This document shows positions 36,318 to 44,766 of a DNA stretch of 64,000 bases, in pieces. Below the pieces are notes generated by a model that was not told the DNA's origin, did not search any database, and saw nothing but the letters and a program-made list of their open reading frames with translations. The stretch is taken from assembly GCF_030551875.1 (NCBI RefSeq), contig NZ_JAUOZU010000006.1, positions 186,001 to 250,000 of the forward strand, in the 5' to 3' direction. The translations under genes and the position numbers were made by a program. How positions within the stretch are numbered: position 1 is the first letter of the stretch; each line of letters starts with the position of its first letter. The DNA is from Fluviirhizobium alvei (GTDB lineage: Bacteria; Pseudomonadota; Alphaproteobacteria; Rhizobiales; Rhizobiaceae).

Positions 36318-37460
36318 TCAACCCTTGGCGAGGGTTTCCTGATAGAGAGCCGTGATCCTGCGTGCCATGGTTACGGCACTGAAGCGGTCATGAAAATGTC
36401 CGGGCTCGGGCAGGTTGGCCGCCGCCCAGCCGGGCTCGGTCATGCTGTCTGCCATGGCCTTCGACATCCGGTCGCTGTCGCCGGCAGGCACCAGCGCCTG
36501 GCTGTCGCTGCCGAGAACTTCGGAAATGCCACCCACATCGGAGGCGATGACCGTCTTGCGGGCCGCGAGCGCCTCCAGAACGATATAGGGCATGGATTCC
36601 GCACGCGATGGCACGACCACGGCCCGGGTCAGCTGAAAGGCGTCGCGGATGTTCATGGCGGGAAACATGCTGATACGCCGGCCGAGCCCCAGGCGCGTCA
36701 TCATGTCGAGATATTTCTGCTCTTGCGGACCATCGCCGATCATCATGCCGCGAAGGGGGCGGCCGAGCCGCCGTTCGGTCTTGGCAAAAGCTTCGATGAA
36801 GACGTCCGGCCCCTTGAGGTCGCGCAACATGCCGACATAGAGAAAATCGACCGCTTCGGGGTCGGTTTGCAGCGGTTCGAAATCCGCCTCGCCGACACCG
36901 TTGTAGATCACTTCGTTCCTGACCCGGATACGCCCGACCTTGGCGGCGAACGTGTTGCGCTCGAAGGCGCAGACGAAGACCAACGCATCACTCAGCGCCA
37001 TCTGCATCCATTCGAGCCAGAAAACGGCCTTCCCGGACAGCGCGTTCGGCGAGAAGTGCAGACTGCCGCCATGCGGCGAATAAAGGCGGGATACGCGATA
37101 CCTGTTCACCCGCAAGGCTGTGCCGGCGAGCCTGGCCATCGCGCCACCCTTGGCGCCATGACCGTGCAACACATCCGGCCGCAAACTTCTGATTTCTTTG
37201 TAACCCCGCCAGAAAACCGGCGCGTCGCGCAATGAGATCGAGCGATCGATCGGCATGCGCGTGAGGCCGAGTTTGAGATGGGGCATGATGGACTGGAACA
37301 GCTTGTCCTCATGGGCACCGCCCGTGGAACTGTCGCAAAGGATGCCGACGGAATGACCGGCGCGGCTTTGCTCGACTGCAAGGTCGCGGACATGGCGGAA
37401 GATCCCGCCGACCGGCGACCGGAAGCAATGGAGAATGCGCAAGGGTCGATCATCGGCCAT
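36318..37460 (-). CDS. Glycosyltransferase family 4 of the polysaccharide locus
   Basis: 380 residues. LHCFRSPVGGIFRHVRDLA at the N-terminus (GGxxRHV acceptor motif), LHGHGAKGGAMARLAG, and the donor region VVPSRAESMPYIVLEALAARKTVIASDVGG. It is similar in build to the gene at 32202, suggesting two related mannosyl/glucosyl transfers. It starts 3 bp after the Wza stop. Confidence 0.9.
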   Translation of the reverse strand: MADDRPLRILHCFRSPVGGIFRHVRDLAVEQSRAGHSVGILCDSSTGGAHEDKLFQSIMPHLKLGLTRMPIDRSISLRDAPVFWRGYKEIRSLRPDVLHGHGAKGGAMARLAGTALRVNRYRVSRLYSPHGGSLHFSPNALSGKAVFWLEWMQMALSDALVFVCAFERNTFAAKVGRIRVRNEVIYNGVGEADFEPLQTDPEAVDFLYVGMLRDLKGPDVFIEAFAKTERRLGRPLRGMMIGDGPQEQKYLDMMTRLGLGRRISMFPAMNIRDAFQLTRAVVVPSRAESMPYIVLEALAARKTVIASDVGGISEVLGSDSQALVPAGDSDRMSKAMADSMTEPGWAAANLPEPGHFHDRFSAVTMARRITALYQETLAKG

Positions 37461-37463
37461 CGC

Positions 37464-38042
37464 TTAAAACAGCCGTTCGCGAATGTAGATCGTGTCTCCT
37501 GCAAGCACGGGATCGGAAATGACCACGCGGCCGGTCATCACCTCGCCATTGATCTTGCGGGTAATGTCGGCATTGGCCTGGTTGGCGCGCGGGCTGTAAC
37601 CGCCGGCGACGGCGATGGCATTCTGAACGGTCATGCCCGGAACATAGGCATACTGGCCCGGCTGACCCACTTCGCCCATGACGAAGATCGAGCGGTAACG
37701 ATCGATCTCGATCGTCACGTCCGGATCACGCAGATAGCCCTGGCGCAACTTGGCCGCGACCTGACCTTCCAGTTCCTGAACGGTACGGCCGCGCGCCGCA
37801 ACGGCTCCGATCAGGGGGACAGCGATATAGCCGGCCTGGTCGACCGAATAGGTGTTGGTCAGATCCTTCTGGTCGAACACCGTCAGGCGCAGCCGGTCAC
37901 CGCTATCGACGCGATAGGGCTGGATCGTGGCCTCGCTGAATGCCTTCGGGGCAGGGCGGTAGGATGTGCAGGAGGCGAGGGCGGAAGTAGCCGCGACCAT
38001 GAGCGCAATCGAAACGAAACGCCGCTTTCTGACGGTGGCCAT
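37464..38042 (-). CDS. Wza-like polysaccharide export lipoprotein
   Basis: 192 residues. Lipoprotein signal with ALASCTSYRPAP, then a Poly_export domain (YRVDSGDRLRLTVFDQKDLTNTYSVDQAGYIAVPLIG) and a SLBB repeat (VMGEVGQPGQYAYVPGMTVQNAIAVAGGY). It is shorter than E. coli Wza, as usual for rhizobial single-SLBB versions. ATG 38042 has GGAGA upstream. It would form the outer membrane conduit. It is divergent from the Wzc-like gene; the 267-bp intergenic region holds both promoters, which I could not place. Confidence 0.93.
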   Translation of the reverse strand: MATVRKRRFVSIALMVAATSALASCTSYRPAPKAFSEATIQPYRVDSGDRLRLTVFDQKDLTNTYSVDQAGYIAVPLIGAVAARGRTVQELEGQVAAKLRQGYLRDPDVTIEIDRYRSIFVMGEVGQPGQYAYVPGMTVQNAIAVAGGYSPRANQANADITRKINGEVMTGRVVISDPVLAGDTIYIRERLF

Positions 38043-38309
38043 CGATTTTGATCTCCGCGGGTTGGGTGACGCGCCATGGATGTGGCCAGCCACCGAAATT
38101 CCTTAATGAAAAGTCGCGCCAGTCTCGCGAACAGGCCGACCGCATGCTGCTGTTATCGAACGATTAAGGTTAACAGCTGGTAAAGTGCCGGAGATGTTTG
38201 ACGGATTTTGAAGCCAATTTTGACGGTTGGCATGAATAGGCTGGGAATTAACTCTTCTCTTACCTTGTTTGTTTAGTTTTTCGTCGTTCATCTTTGTGGA
38301 GTAATGGGT

Positions 38310-40514
38310 ATGGCAGGCGGACATTTGGACGAGCGGGACGCAGATATCGATCTGGCGGGCCTGATTTCCGCGCTTTGGCGCCGCAAGCGCCTCATCCTAT
38401 TGTCCACAGTGGTTCTCGGTGGTCTGGCCTTTGCCGGTGCGAGTGTCGTTTCGCCCAAATATCAGAGTGAATCCCGCATTCTGATCGAAACGAGGACGCC
38501 GGATTTTGCCCGCAACCAGAATGCGACACCGCAGGCCGAGCCGCTGCTCGATGAGGCTGGCGTTGCTTCCCAGGTGGCGCTCCTGCAATCGGCCGACCTC
38601 ATCAAGCAGGTGGCCCGCGACCTCAAGCTCGATGAGTTGCGTGAATTTGACCCCTATGGCGATCCTTCGATCGTCACACGCCTGATGGTGATGGTGGGGT
38701 TGATGAAGAACCCGCTTGATGTGCCGCCCGAGGAACGGGTGCTCAACGAATTCGTCCGCAAGCTGCAGGTCTATCAGGTCGAGAAGTCGCGCGTCATCGC
38801 CATCCAGTTCTCGTCGAAGGATGCGCGGCTGGCTGCCGAAATCCCCAATGCGATGGCGAAGGTCTATCTTTCGCTGCAGGCTGGCGCCAAACTCGACACG
38901 ACGTCGGAAGCTGCCAAATGGCTTGAACCCGAGATTGCCAATCTGCGCGAGAAGGTGAGGGAGGCGGAAGCCAAGGTTGCGAGCTATCGCGCCTCTTCGA
39001 ACATCTTCCGCACCGGCGAACAGAATACTTTCTCCGAAACCCAGCTGAATGACATTTCGCAAGAGCTGGCGCGGGTTCGCGGCGAGCGCGCCAATGCGGA
39101 AGCGCGGGCCGAGAGCGTTCGTTCGGCCCTGAAATCGGGCCGCGATGTCGAGACGATCGCCGAAGTGGTCGGTTCGCCGATGATCCAGCGGCTGAAGGAA
39201 ACCCAGTCCGGCATCGAGGGGCAGATCGCCGATCTGTCGACCTCGCTTCTCGACGGGCATCCGAAACTGAAGGCGCTGCGTTCGCAGCGGCAGGGTATTG
39301 CCGAACAGATCCGCCGCGAGACGCAGAAAATTCTTGCGAGCCTCGAAAGCGAGGCCAATGTCGCCAAGCTGCGCGAGCAGCAGTTGCTGCAGCAACTCAA
39401 TTCCGTGAAGGCCGACAATGCCAATGGTGAAGAAAAGGAAGTGGGGCTAAAGGCGCTCGAGCGCGAAGCCACAGCCCAGCGCCAGCTTCTCGAAACCTAT
39501 CTGGCGCGCTATCGCGAGGCCGTGTCCAAGCAGGACATGAATGCCACGCCCGCCGATGCACGCGTCGTCTCGCAGGCAACCGTTGCGTCCGAACCCTATT
39601 TTCCGAAGGTCCTGCCGATTACCATTGTCGCGGCACTTGCCGGTTTTCTCATGAGTTCGGTGTTCGTCATGCTGGCCGAACTTTTCTCTGGCCGCGCCCT
39701 GCGCCCGGTCGATTACGGGCAGGATGAAGATGCTGAAGGCGAAGAGGTTCCGGTGAGCGAGCCGGCTGTTCGCACCGTTGCCGTGCCTGCTGTCGTCAAC
39801 GCACCCGCAGCTGAGGAAGCAAAGGCTGAAAAGCCGGTTGCCAGCCTCCTTTCGATGGCCTTCGAGGATAACGATCAGGCTATGGCGACGGATGCCGAGC
39901 CAGCATCCGAACTTTCGGGAGAGGAATTCTCCGTTGAGGCTGTGGCCAGGCATCTGATCGACAACAATGTCGGCGTCGCGCTTGCCATTTCACCGACTGG
40001 TGACGAGGGTTCGAATGCGACCGTTGCGCTTGCCCGCGCCATTGCGGAACATGGCCTTCGCACGCTCTTGATCGACATGACCGGTTCGGCACTTCCCACG
40101 GGAATGATGGCCGAAAGTGCCCGACTGCCCGGCATCACCGATCTCCTGAGCGGCGATGCTTCGATTGCGGAAACGCTGCATGGGGATCGTTATTCCGATG
40201 CCCATATCCTGCCGCAGGGCAATGCCGATGCCAAACGCGCGATGCGCGGCGCCGATCGCCTGTCGATGATCGTTGATGCGCTCGCCGAGGCCTATGATCA
40301 TGTGATCGTGGAATGCGGTCCGGCCAATGTCGATGGGGTGCGTCGCCTCGCGCGCAATGGTCGTGCTGAAATCGTGCTTTCGGCCGGGACTGCCTCCGAC
40401 GCGCAGATCGAAGCGGTGGCCAACGCCTTCATCGAGGCGGGATATGAGGATGTCGTCCTGCTTCTCGGGTCGGATCGTCCTGACCAGCCGCGCAATGGCC
40501 GCCACGCCGCCTGA
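38310..40514 (+). CDS. Wzc-like chain-length protein with decayed ATP-binding domain
   Basis: About 734 residues. N-terminal Wzz domain with a membrane helix (about 28-50), long coiled-coil periplasmic region (about 200-400) ending in a second helix (about 435-455), then a P-loop-like cytosolic domain. Where Wzc has GxGKS this protein has SPTGDEGSNATVAL, without the Walker A lysine; Walker A' reads LLIDMTGS and Walker B reads VIVECGP. There is no C-terminal tyrosine cluster. So a tyrosine-kinase role is unlikely; it probably acts as a structural co-polymerase. ATG 38310 has GGAG 8 nt upstream; ATG 38304 is possible. Confidence 0.88.
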   Translation: MAGGHLDERDADIDLAGLISALWRRKRLILLSTVVLGGLAFAGASVVSPKYQSESRILIETRTPDFARNQNATPQAEPLLDEAGVASQVALLQSADLIKQVARDLKLDELREFDPYGDPSIVTRLMVMVGLMKNPLDVPPEERVLNEFVRKLQVYQVEKSRVIAIQFSSKDARLAAEIPNAMAKVYLSLQAGAKLDTTSEAAKWLEPEIANLREKVREAEAKVASYRASSNIFRTGEQNTFSETQLNDISQELARVRGERANAEARAESVRSALKSGRDVETIAEVVGSPMIQRLKETQSGIEGQIADLSTSLLDGHPKLKALRSQRQGIAEQIRRETQKILASLESEANVAKLREQQLLQQLNSVKADNANGEEKEVGLKALEREATAQRQLLETYLARYREAVSKQDMNATPADARVVSQATVASEPYFPKVLPITIVAALAGFLMSSVFVMLAELFSGRALRPVDYGQDEDAEGEEVPVSEPAVRTVAVPAVVNAPAAEEAKAEKPVASLLSMAFEDNDQAMATDAEPASELSGEEFSVEAVARHLIDNNVGVALAISPTGDEGSNATVALARAIAEHGLRTLLIDMTGSALPTGMMAESARLPGITDLLSGDASIAETLHGDRYSDAHILPQGNADAKRAMRGADRLSMIVDALAEAYDHVIVECGPANVDGVRRLARNGRAEIVLSAGTASDAQIEAVANAFIEAGYEDVVLLLGSDRPDQPRNGRHAA

Positions 40515-40521
40515 TATCCGA

Positions 40522-41772
40522 TCAGTCGGCGTCTTCCGTCTCTTCGGTGCGGCCATGGCTGTTGCGGGAGCGGATCTTCTGCAGGAAGCCGTAAAGCGCC
40601 GGATTCTGCTTGATCGTCGATTTGAGCCGCGTGGCCGCTTCCTCCTTGAGCACGGCGAGCCGGCCGAGTGACGTCAGGGGCAGGGCGACGTTGATCTGGA
40701 TCGTCTCGATGTTGCACCAGGAGCGCTTGAACGGCATGTCGCCGATGCCGAAATCGAACAGCTTGATGTTGCGGCTGTTGTAATCCTCGATCATCAGATG
40801 GAACAGCAACTCGCCGGGGCTCGCCGAGAGCAGCGCATCCTCGCCGATCGAGCAGAATTGCACGATGACGTGATCGCCCTTGCGTGACAGGCCGGCAATC
40901 GCCGGGATCGATCCCTTGTGATCGCCGCCGGTCATTTCGAGATAGTGCAGCTTGAGCGCAAAACGCCCCTCGCTTTGCGGCAGTTGCGCCAGCGAATGAA
41001 AGAACTTCCGCGTTTTCGGGCAGGAGAACACGTTGGGCAGGCCGGATTGTTCGAGGCGCAGACCCTTCTGCTTGTAGAACAGGTCCAGCATCTGGCGCTT
41101 TTCGTCGGCCGTCTCGGCAATTGAATGGCGGTAACCGCCCAAGGCTTCCAGACGGCGGTGGCCGACGCTGTATTTCTTGCGCCGCCGCTTGGCATTCAGT
41201 TGCGCGAGCGTTTCGACAAAGGTCGGCTTGATCTCGAGCGCGAAGGCGTGATTCTGGTTTTCGACCGAGGGCAGGCGGCTGAAGGGCAGCGTGAGGCCGC
41301 GCCAGACAGCCGGCATGTTGCCGAGCACGATGCAATCGGCGCCTGACACCTTCGACCGTATTTGAGATGCAATTGCCGCCATCATCCGGTCATCGGCTTC
41401 ATGGATGAAATCGTCCGAAACGAGGGCAGTATTGATATTGGAGTGATCGCCGCCGATGAACTGGGCCTTGGTGAACAGTTTGCCGCGGACGATTTCCAGA
41501 GGAAGAATGAAGAGCGTCCGGTCCTTGCTGCGGCCTTCCACGATCATGATCGGGCGCTTGTAGGCCTCGATCCACGCGCGGCACCAGTCAAATCCCTGAT
41601 GAAGCGAGTTGATATCGAGGGTTTCAAGCTGCCGCCAGCGTGCTTCGATCGGTTCCATATGACGATGGATCACGATTTCTGGAATGTCCGGCATGAGAGT
41701 ATGGTCCAGAGAATCCCGGGTGCTCGACCCGGCTTGGGTGTTCCTGTCGAAATCCGTCATCTGAAAATTCAT
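40522..41772 (-). CDS. GNAT/CelD-like acyltransferase of the polysaccharide locus
   Basis: 416 residues. Central and C-terminal regions match the bacterial cellulose-biosynthesis CelD-like acetyltransferase group: AKRRRKKYSVGHRRLEALGG, FFHSLAQLPQSEGRFALKLHYLEMTGG and SPGELLFHLMIEDYNSRNIKLFDFGIGDMPFKRSWC. It may acylate the polysaccharide. It is convergent with the Wzc-like gene (7 bp apart). ATG 41772 is preferred over an upstream GTG. The family name is from memory. Confidence 0.82.
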   Translation of the reverse strand: MNFQMTDFDRNTQAGSSTRDSLDHTLMPDIPEIVIHRHMEPIEARWRQLETLDINSLHQGFDWCRAWIEAYKRPIMIVEGRSKDRTLFILPLEIVRGKLFTKAQFIGGDHSNINTALVSDDFIHEADDRMMAAIASQIRSKVSGADCIVLGNMPAVWRGLTLPFSRLPSVENQNHAFALEIKPTFVETLAQLNAKRRRKKYSVGHRRLEALGGYRHSIAETADEKRQMLDLFYKQKGLRLEQSGLPNVFSCPKTRKFFHSLAQLPQSEGRFALKLHYLEMTGGDHKGSIPAIAGLSRKGDHVIVQFCSIGEDALLSASPGELLFHLMIEDYNSRNIKLFDFGIGDMPFKRSWCNIETIQINVALPLTSLGRLAVLKEEAATRLKSTIKQNPALYGFLQKIRSRNSHGRTEETEDAD

Positions 41773-41935
41773 TTGCCCAGTTTGCACGGCGCAAAATCTC
41801 CGACGAGCACGATTGCTCGCTAGACTACTAGGCTCAGGAGACCGGATAAAGAATTAATTCCGCCGGTTGTTCCCGTCTATTTGGTCCGGGCTGGTTAACG
41901 ACCCGTATAAGTGCCTGACGGAAATTATCTATTGT

Positions 41936-42145
41936 CTATTTTGCTGCCGGTTTCAGCATCCAGCGGATAATCAGCATGGCCGGCAGGATCCAGAAAAGAC
42001 CGGTAAACAGGAAATAGGCGAAATGCACATACCAGGGCGAGGTGGCCAGGAGCGCGGCAGCAACCGTCGTGGCAATCAGGGCATAGGCGATGACCAGAAT
42101 GATGATAAGGACGGTGCCGATGAGTTTGCGAACTGTGGTGGGCAT
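41936..42145 (-). CDS. DUF2842 small membrane protein
   Basis: 69 residues with two membrane helices (about 9-32 and 40-62), opening MPTTVRKLIGTVL as usual in the DUF2842 family of Alphaproteobacteria. GGTGAG lies 5 nt before the ATG. Function unknown. It is divergent from ctaA. Confidence 0.85.
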   Translation of the reverse strand: MPTTVRKLIGTVLIIILVIAYALIATTVAAALLATSPWYVHFAYFLFTGLFWILPAMLIIRWMLKPAAK

Positions 42146-42222
42146 ATTGTCTCACCATCCCTGTTTTCCGCTTGCCTTGCCGGCAACGCTGTTGCAGATC
42201 TTGCCATCGAAAGGAAGCCCCG

Positions 42223-43326
42223 ATGACTGACACGGCAATACAAGCGGACGCGCGCATTTTCAAGGAAATAGAACGGATTGACCGCAACAGGCGGTCTGTC
42301 CGCATCTGGCTCGGTGTCGTGCTGGTCGCGATCTTTGCGCTCGTGCTTGTCGGGGGTGCCACGCGCCTGACCGATTCCGGCCTGTCGATCACGGAATGGA
42401 AGCCGATCCACGGCGTCATCCCGCCGCTGTCGGCGGAGGAGTGGGACGAGGAGTTCAGCCTCTACCAGAAGATTCCGGAATTCTCGCAGATCAACAAGGA
42501 CATGACCGTCGAGGAGTTCAAGTCGATCTTCTGGTGGGAATGGGCGCACCGGCTTCTGGCGCGCTCGATCGGGGTGATTTTCGGCCTTCCGCTTGCCTTC
42601 TTCTGGCTGACGGGACGGCTCGAGCGCCGTCTGCGGCTACCGCTGGCCGGCATCTTTCTGCTCGGTGGCCTGCAGGGCGCCATCGGCTGGTGGATGGTGG
42701 CATCCGGACTCACTCAGCGGGTGGATGTCAGCCAATATCGGCTAGCGGTCCATCTGACGGTCGCCTGTCTTATCTTCGCTTCCGTCGCCTGGGTATGGCG
42801 CGGCCTGTGCCGCCATAGCGGTCAGCTCTATCCGCATAGCGGCGCCTCTCATTTTGCGGCATTCACAGCGGTCCTCGTTCTCCTTCAGATCTATCTCGGC
42901 GCGCTGGTCGCCGGGCTCGATGCCGGGCTGACCTACAACACCTGGCCCCTCATGGATGGCGCGCTCATTCCCGATGGTCTTGATGCCATGAGCCCGCTCT
43001 GGATCAATGCCTTCGAAAACGTCAAGACCGTGCAGTTCCTGCACCGGATGAACGCCTATCTGCTGATCCTGGTTGTCGTGGTGCAGTTCGTCTACCTGAA
43101 CCTCCGGCTGCCGAATTCGCCCCATGCCAACCGTGGCCTCGTTCTCCTCGGGCTTGTGCTGATCCAGGCGATGCTGGGCATCGTCACGCTGATCTGGGCC
43201 GTGCCGATCGACTGGGCGCTTGCCCATCAGGGCATGGCGATGATCGTGCTCGTCTTTTCGATTGCCCACTGGCGCGGATTCTACGGTGAATATGTCCGCG
43301 ACACTGACATTGCCGTGGTCCGCTGA
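42223..43326 (+). CDS. ctaA: Heme A synthase (COX15/CtaA)
   Basis: 367 residues with eight membrane helices in two four-helix halves. It oxidises heme O to heme A for cytochrome aa3 oxidase. Conserved GGATRLTDSGLSITEWKPI, EFKSIFWWEWAHRLLAR, TYNTWPLMDG and the second-half His motifs VQFLHRMNAY and ALAHQG. AAGGAAG precedes the ATG. The stop codon sits in the loop of a 9-bp palindrome (43315-43335). Confidence 0.96.
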   Translation: MTDTAIQADARIFKEIERIDRNRRSVRIWLGVVLVAIFALVLVGGATRLTDSGLSITEWKPIHGVIPPLSAEEWDEEFSLYQKIPEFSQINKDMTVEEFKSIFWWEWAHRLLARSIGVIFGLPLAFFWLTGRLERRLRLPLAGIFLLGGLQGAIGWWMVASGLTQRVDVSQYRLAVHLTVACLIFASVAWVWRGLCRHSGQLYPHSGASHFAAFTAVLVLLQIYLGALVAGLDAGLTYNTWPLMDGALIPDGLDAMSPLWINAFENVKTVQFLHRMNAYLLILVVVVQFVYLNLRLPNSPHANRGLVLLGLVLIQAMLGIVTLIWAVPIDWALAHQGMAMIVLVFSIAHWRGFYGEYVRDTDIAVVR

Positions 43327-43343
43327 GCGGACCACGTGATCTG

Positions 43344-43823
43344 CTACTGACGTTGGAACGAATAGATCCGGTTGTCGAGGCCGATCATGATCGTGTTGGG
43401 GTCGCGTAGATGGAGCAGGATCTCCGAGCAACCCTGGCTGAGTGTTGGAACCGGTTCCTTGGTAAAGCCCAGGTCAATGGCAAGGCGTTTCGCCTTCGCT
43501 TCGTCGGGTGCCGCTGCCGGGTTGCCCGGTTCGACGGCAAGACCGCCCTCGAACAGGCCTGCATAGGGTAGGCCGTCGACCGAGAGCGCCGTCTTGCCGC
43601 AGTTCAGCATGTCCGGTCCATCGATGCTGTCGGCACCGATCACGATAGGATGGTTCTTAAACAGCGCATCGTCGGATGCCATCGGCGGCAGTTTCGGATC
43701 CGCCCAGGGCGCCGGCTGGCTTGAGGAGAATTGCCAACGCCCTTCGAAATCGTTGCTGCCGGCGAGGGCTGCGGATGAGCCTGTCATCAGCAGGCAGAAC
43801 GTCATTATCAGGGAGCGGACCAT
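43344..43823 (-). CDS. Exported protein of unknown function next to luxI
   Basis: 159 residues with a Sec signal peptide (MVRSLIMTFCLLMTGSSAALA) and a mature domain having two Cys (LNCGKTAL, SQGCSEI) that may form a disulfide. I do not recognise the family. It lies 119 bp downstream of luxI on the same strand and may be cotranscribed with it. The start was chosen for the signal peptide. Confidence 0.75.
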   Translation of the reverse strand: MVRSLIMTFCLLMTGSSAALAGSNDFEGRWQFSSSQPAPWADPKLPPMASDDALFKNHPIVIGADSIDGPDMLNCGKTALSVDGLPYAGLFEGGLAVEPGNPAAAPDEAKAKRLAIDLGFTKEPVPTLSQGCSEILLHLRDPNTIMIGLDNRIYSFQRQ

Positions 43824-43942
43824 GGGGAACCTGTCTGGAGGGGCGGGCGAACGTGTTACCCGACAGAACGTGCGGGCCCCCGACAATATTCACGACCGGG
43901 TTCGGAAGGCAACGGCGAGCGTGGCCGCCGCTGCCATCATCC

Positions 43943-44686
43943 TCAGTTCGAACCGCTGCCGGAGGATTCGCGCATCGCACCAAAATCCACCTCCGGGAAA
44001 TACGGTTCGGTGGCCGCCTTTGCCGGTGCGACAGCCGGCAGATGACGCAGCAGGCTGCGGCCATCGACCGGATTGATCAGACCCTCATCGATTTCGAGCG
44101 TCGAGTGACGGATACCGAACATGCTCTGATGTCGCTGGAGCGCGGAAAGGGTGGCGCCGATATAGACCGGCACGACCGGTACACCGTTCATCTCCTTGGG
44201 AGCGGCCAGCGTCTCCACCTTGTAACCGGTTTCCAGCATCCAGTTCACCAGCTTCGGATGGGTCTCGACAATCAGACCACGGATCCTGGCAACCAGGCAG
44301 AATTCCAGAACGGCCGTGATCAGAAGATGGGAGGCCTGAACCTCGTCGATCAGCCCGGCATCCTGATCGGAAATGCAGCGCGTCCATTCATAGATGTCGG
44401 CAGCCCGTGGCCAATCGGCGCCATCCATGAGTTCAGGATAGACTTCCGACAGAAGATGCGGTTCGGACGTGCGCAGGAGCCGCGTATATCCCACGACCCT
44501 GTTTGCCTTGCTGACAACCAGGTGGATGGCATCGTCTGTATCGAACCGATCGCGTTCGCGCCCGTCGTCGCTGGCCAGTTCCTTCCAGCCGAGACGATCG
44601 ACGAACTGGCGATGACGAAACTGCCAGACATCCTCCATCAGAGCTTCATGCTCGTCACAGTTCTGCGCGGTGATAATCTGTACCAT
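43943..44686 (-). CDS. LuxI-type acyl-homoserine-lactone synthase
   Basis: 247 residues. The invariant LuxI residues are present: Arg24, Phe28 and Trp34 in QFRHRQFVDRLGW, acidic residues in RERDRFDTDD, Arg69 in GYTRLLRT and Glu/Arg in YEWTRC. It makes an N-acyl-homoserine lactone from SAM and acyl-ACP; chain length cannot be read from sequence. The 25-residue Ala/Pro-rich tail is longer than usual. It lies 80 bp downstream of the luxR gene. AGGGGG lies 8 nt before the ATG, inside a hairpin. Confidence 0.93.
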   Translation of the reverse strand: MVQIITAQNCDEHEALMEDVWQFRHRQFVDRLGWKELASDDGRERDRFDTDDAIHLVVSKANRVVGYTRLLRTSEPHLLSEVYPELMDGADWPRAADIYEWTRCISDQDAGLIDEVQASHLLITAVLEFCLVARIRGLIVETHPKLVNWMLETGYKVETLAAPKEMNGVPVVPVYIGATLSALQRHQSMFGIRHSTLEIDEGLINPVDGRSLLRHLPAVAPAKAATEPYFPEVDFGAMRESSGSGSN

Positions 44687-44694
44687 TTGGAAAC

Positions 44695-44756
44695 CCCCTA
44701 AAAATCTAGGGGTATTTCACAATATTTCATGGTGAGATCTATGGGCAAAAATACCC
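44695..44756 (-). promoter_or_regulatory. luxI leader with two mutually exclusive hairpins
   Basis: On the minus strand CCCCTA-N6-TAGGGG (44712-44695) forms a hairpin that covers the AGGGGG Shine-Dalgarno. Upstream GGGTATTT (44756-44749) is complementary to AAATACCC (44717-44710), which shares three C residues with the first hairpin. The two structures cannot coexist. The same dyads could instead be a LuxR-binding site on DNA. Confidence 0.5.
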
Positions 44757-44766
44757 AATTGACAGT

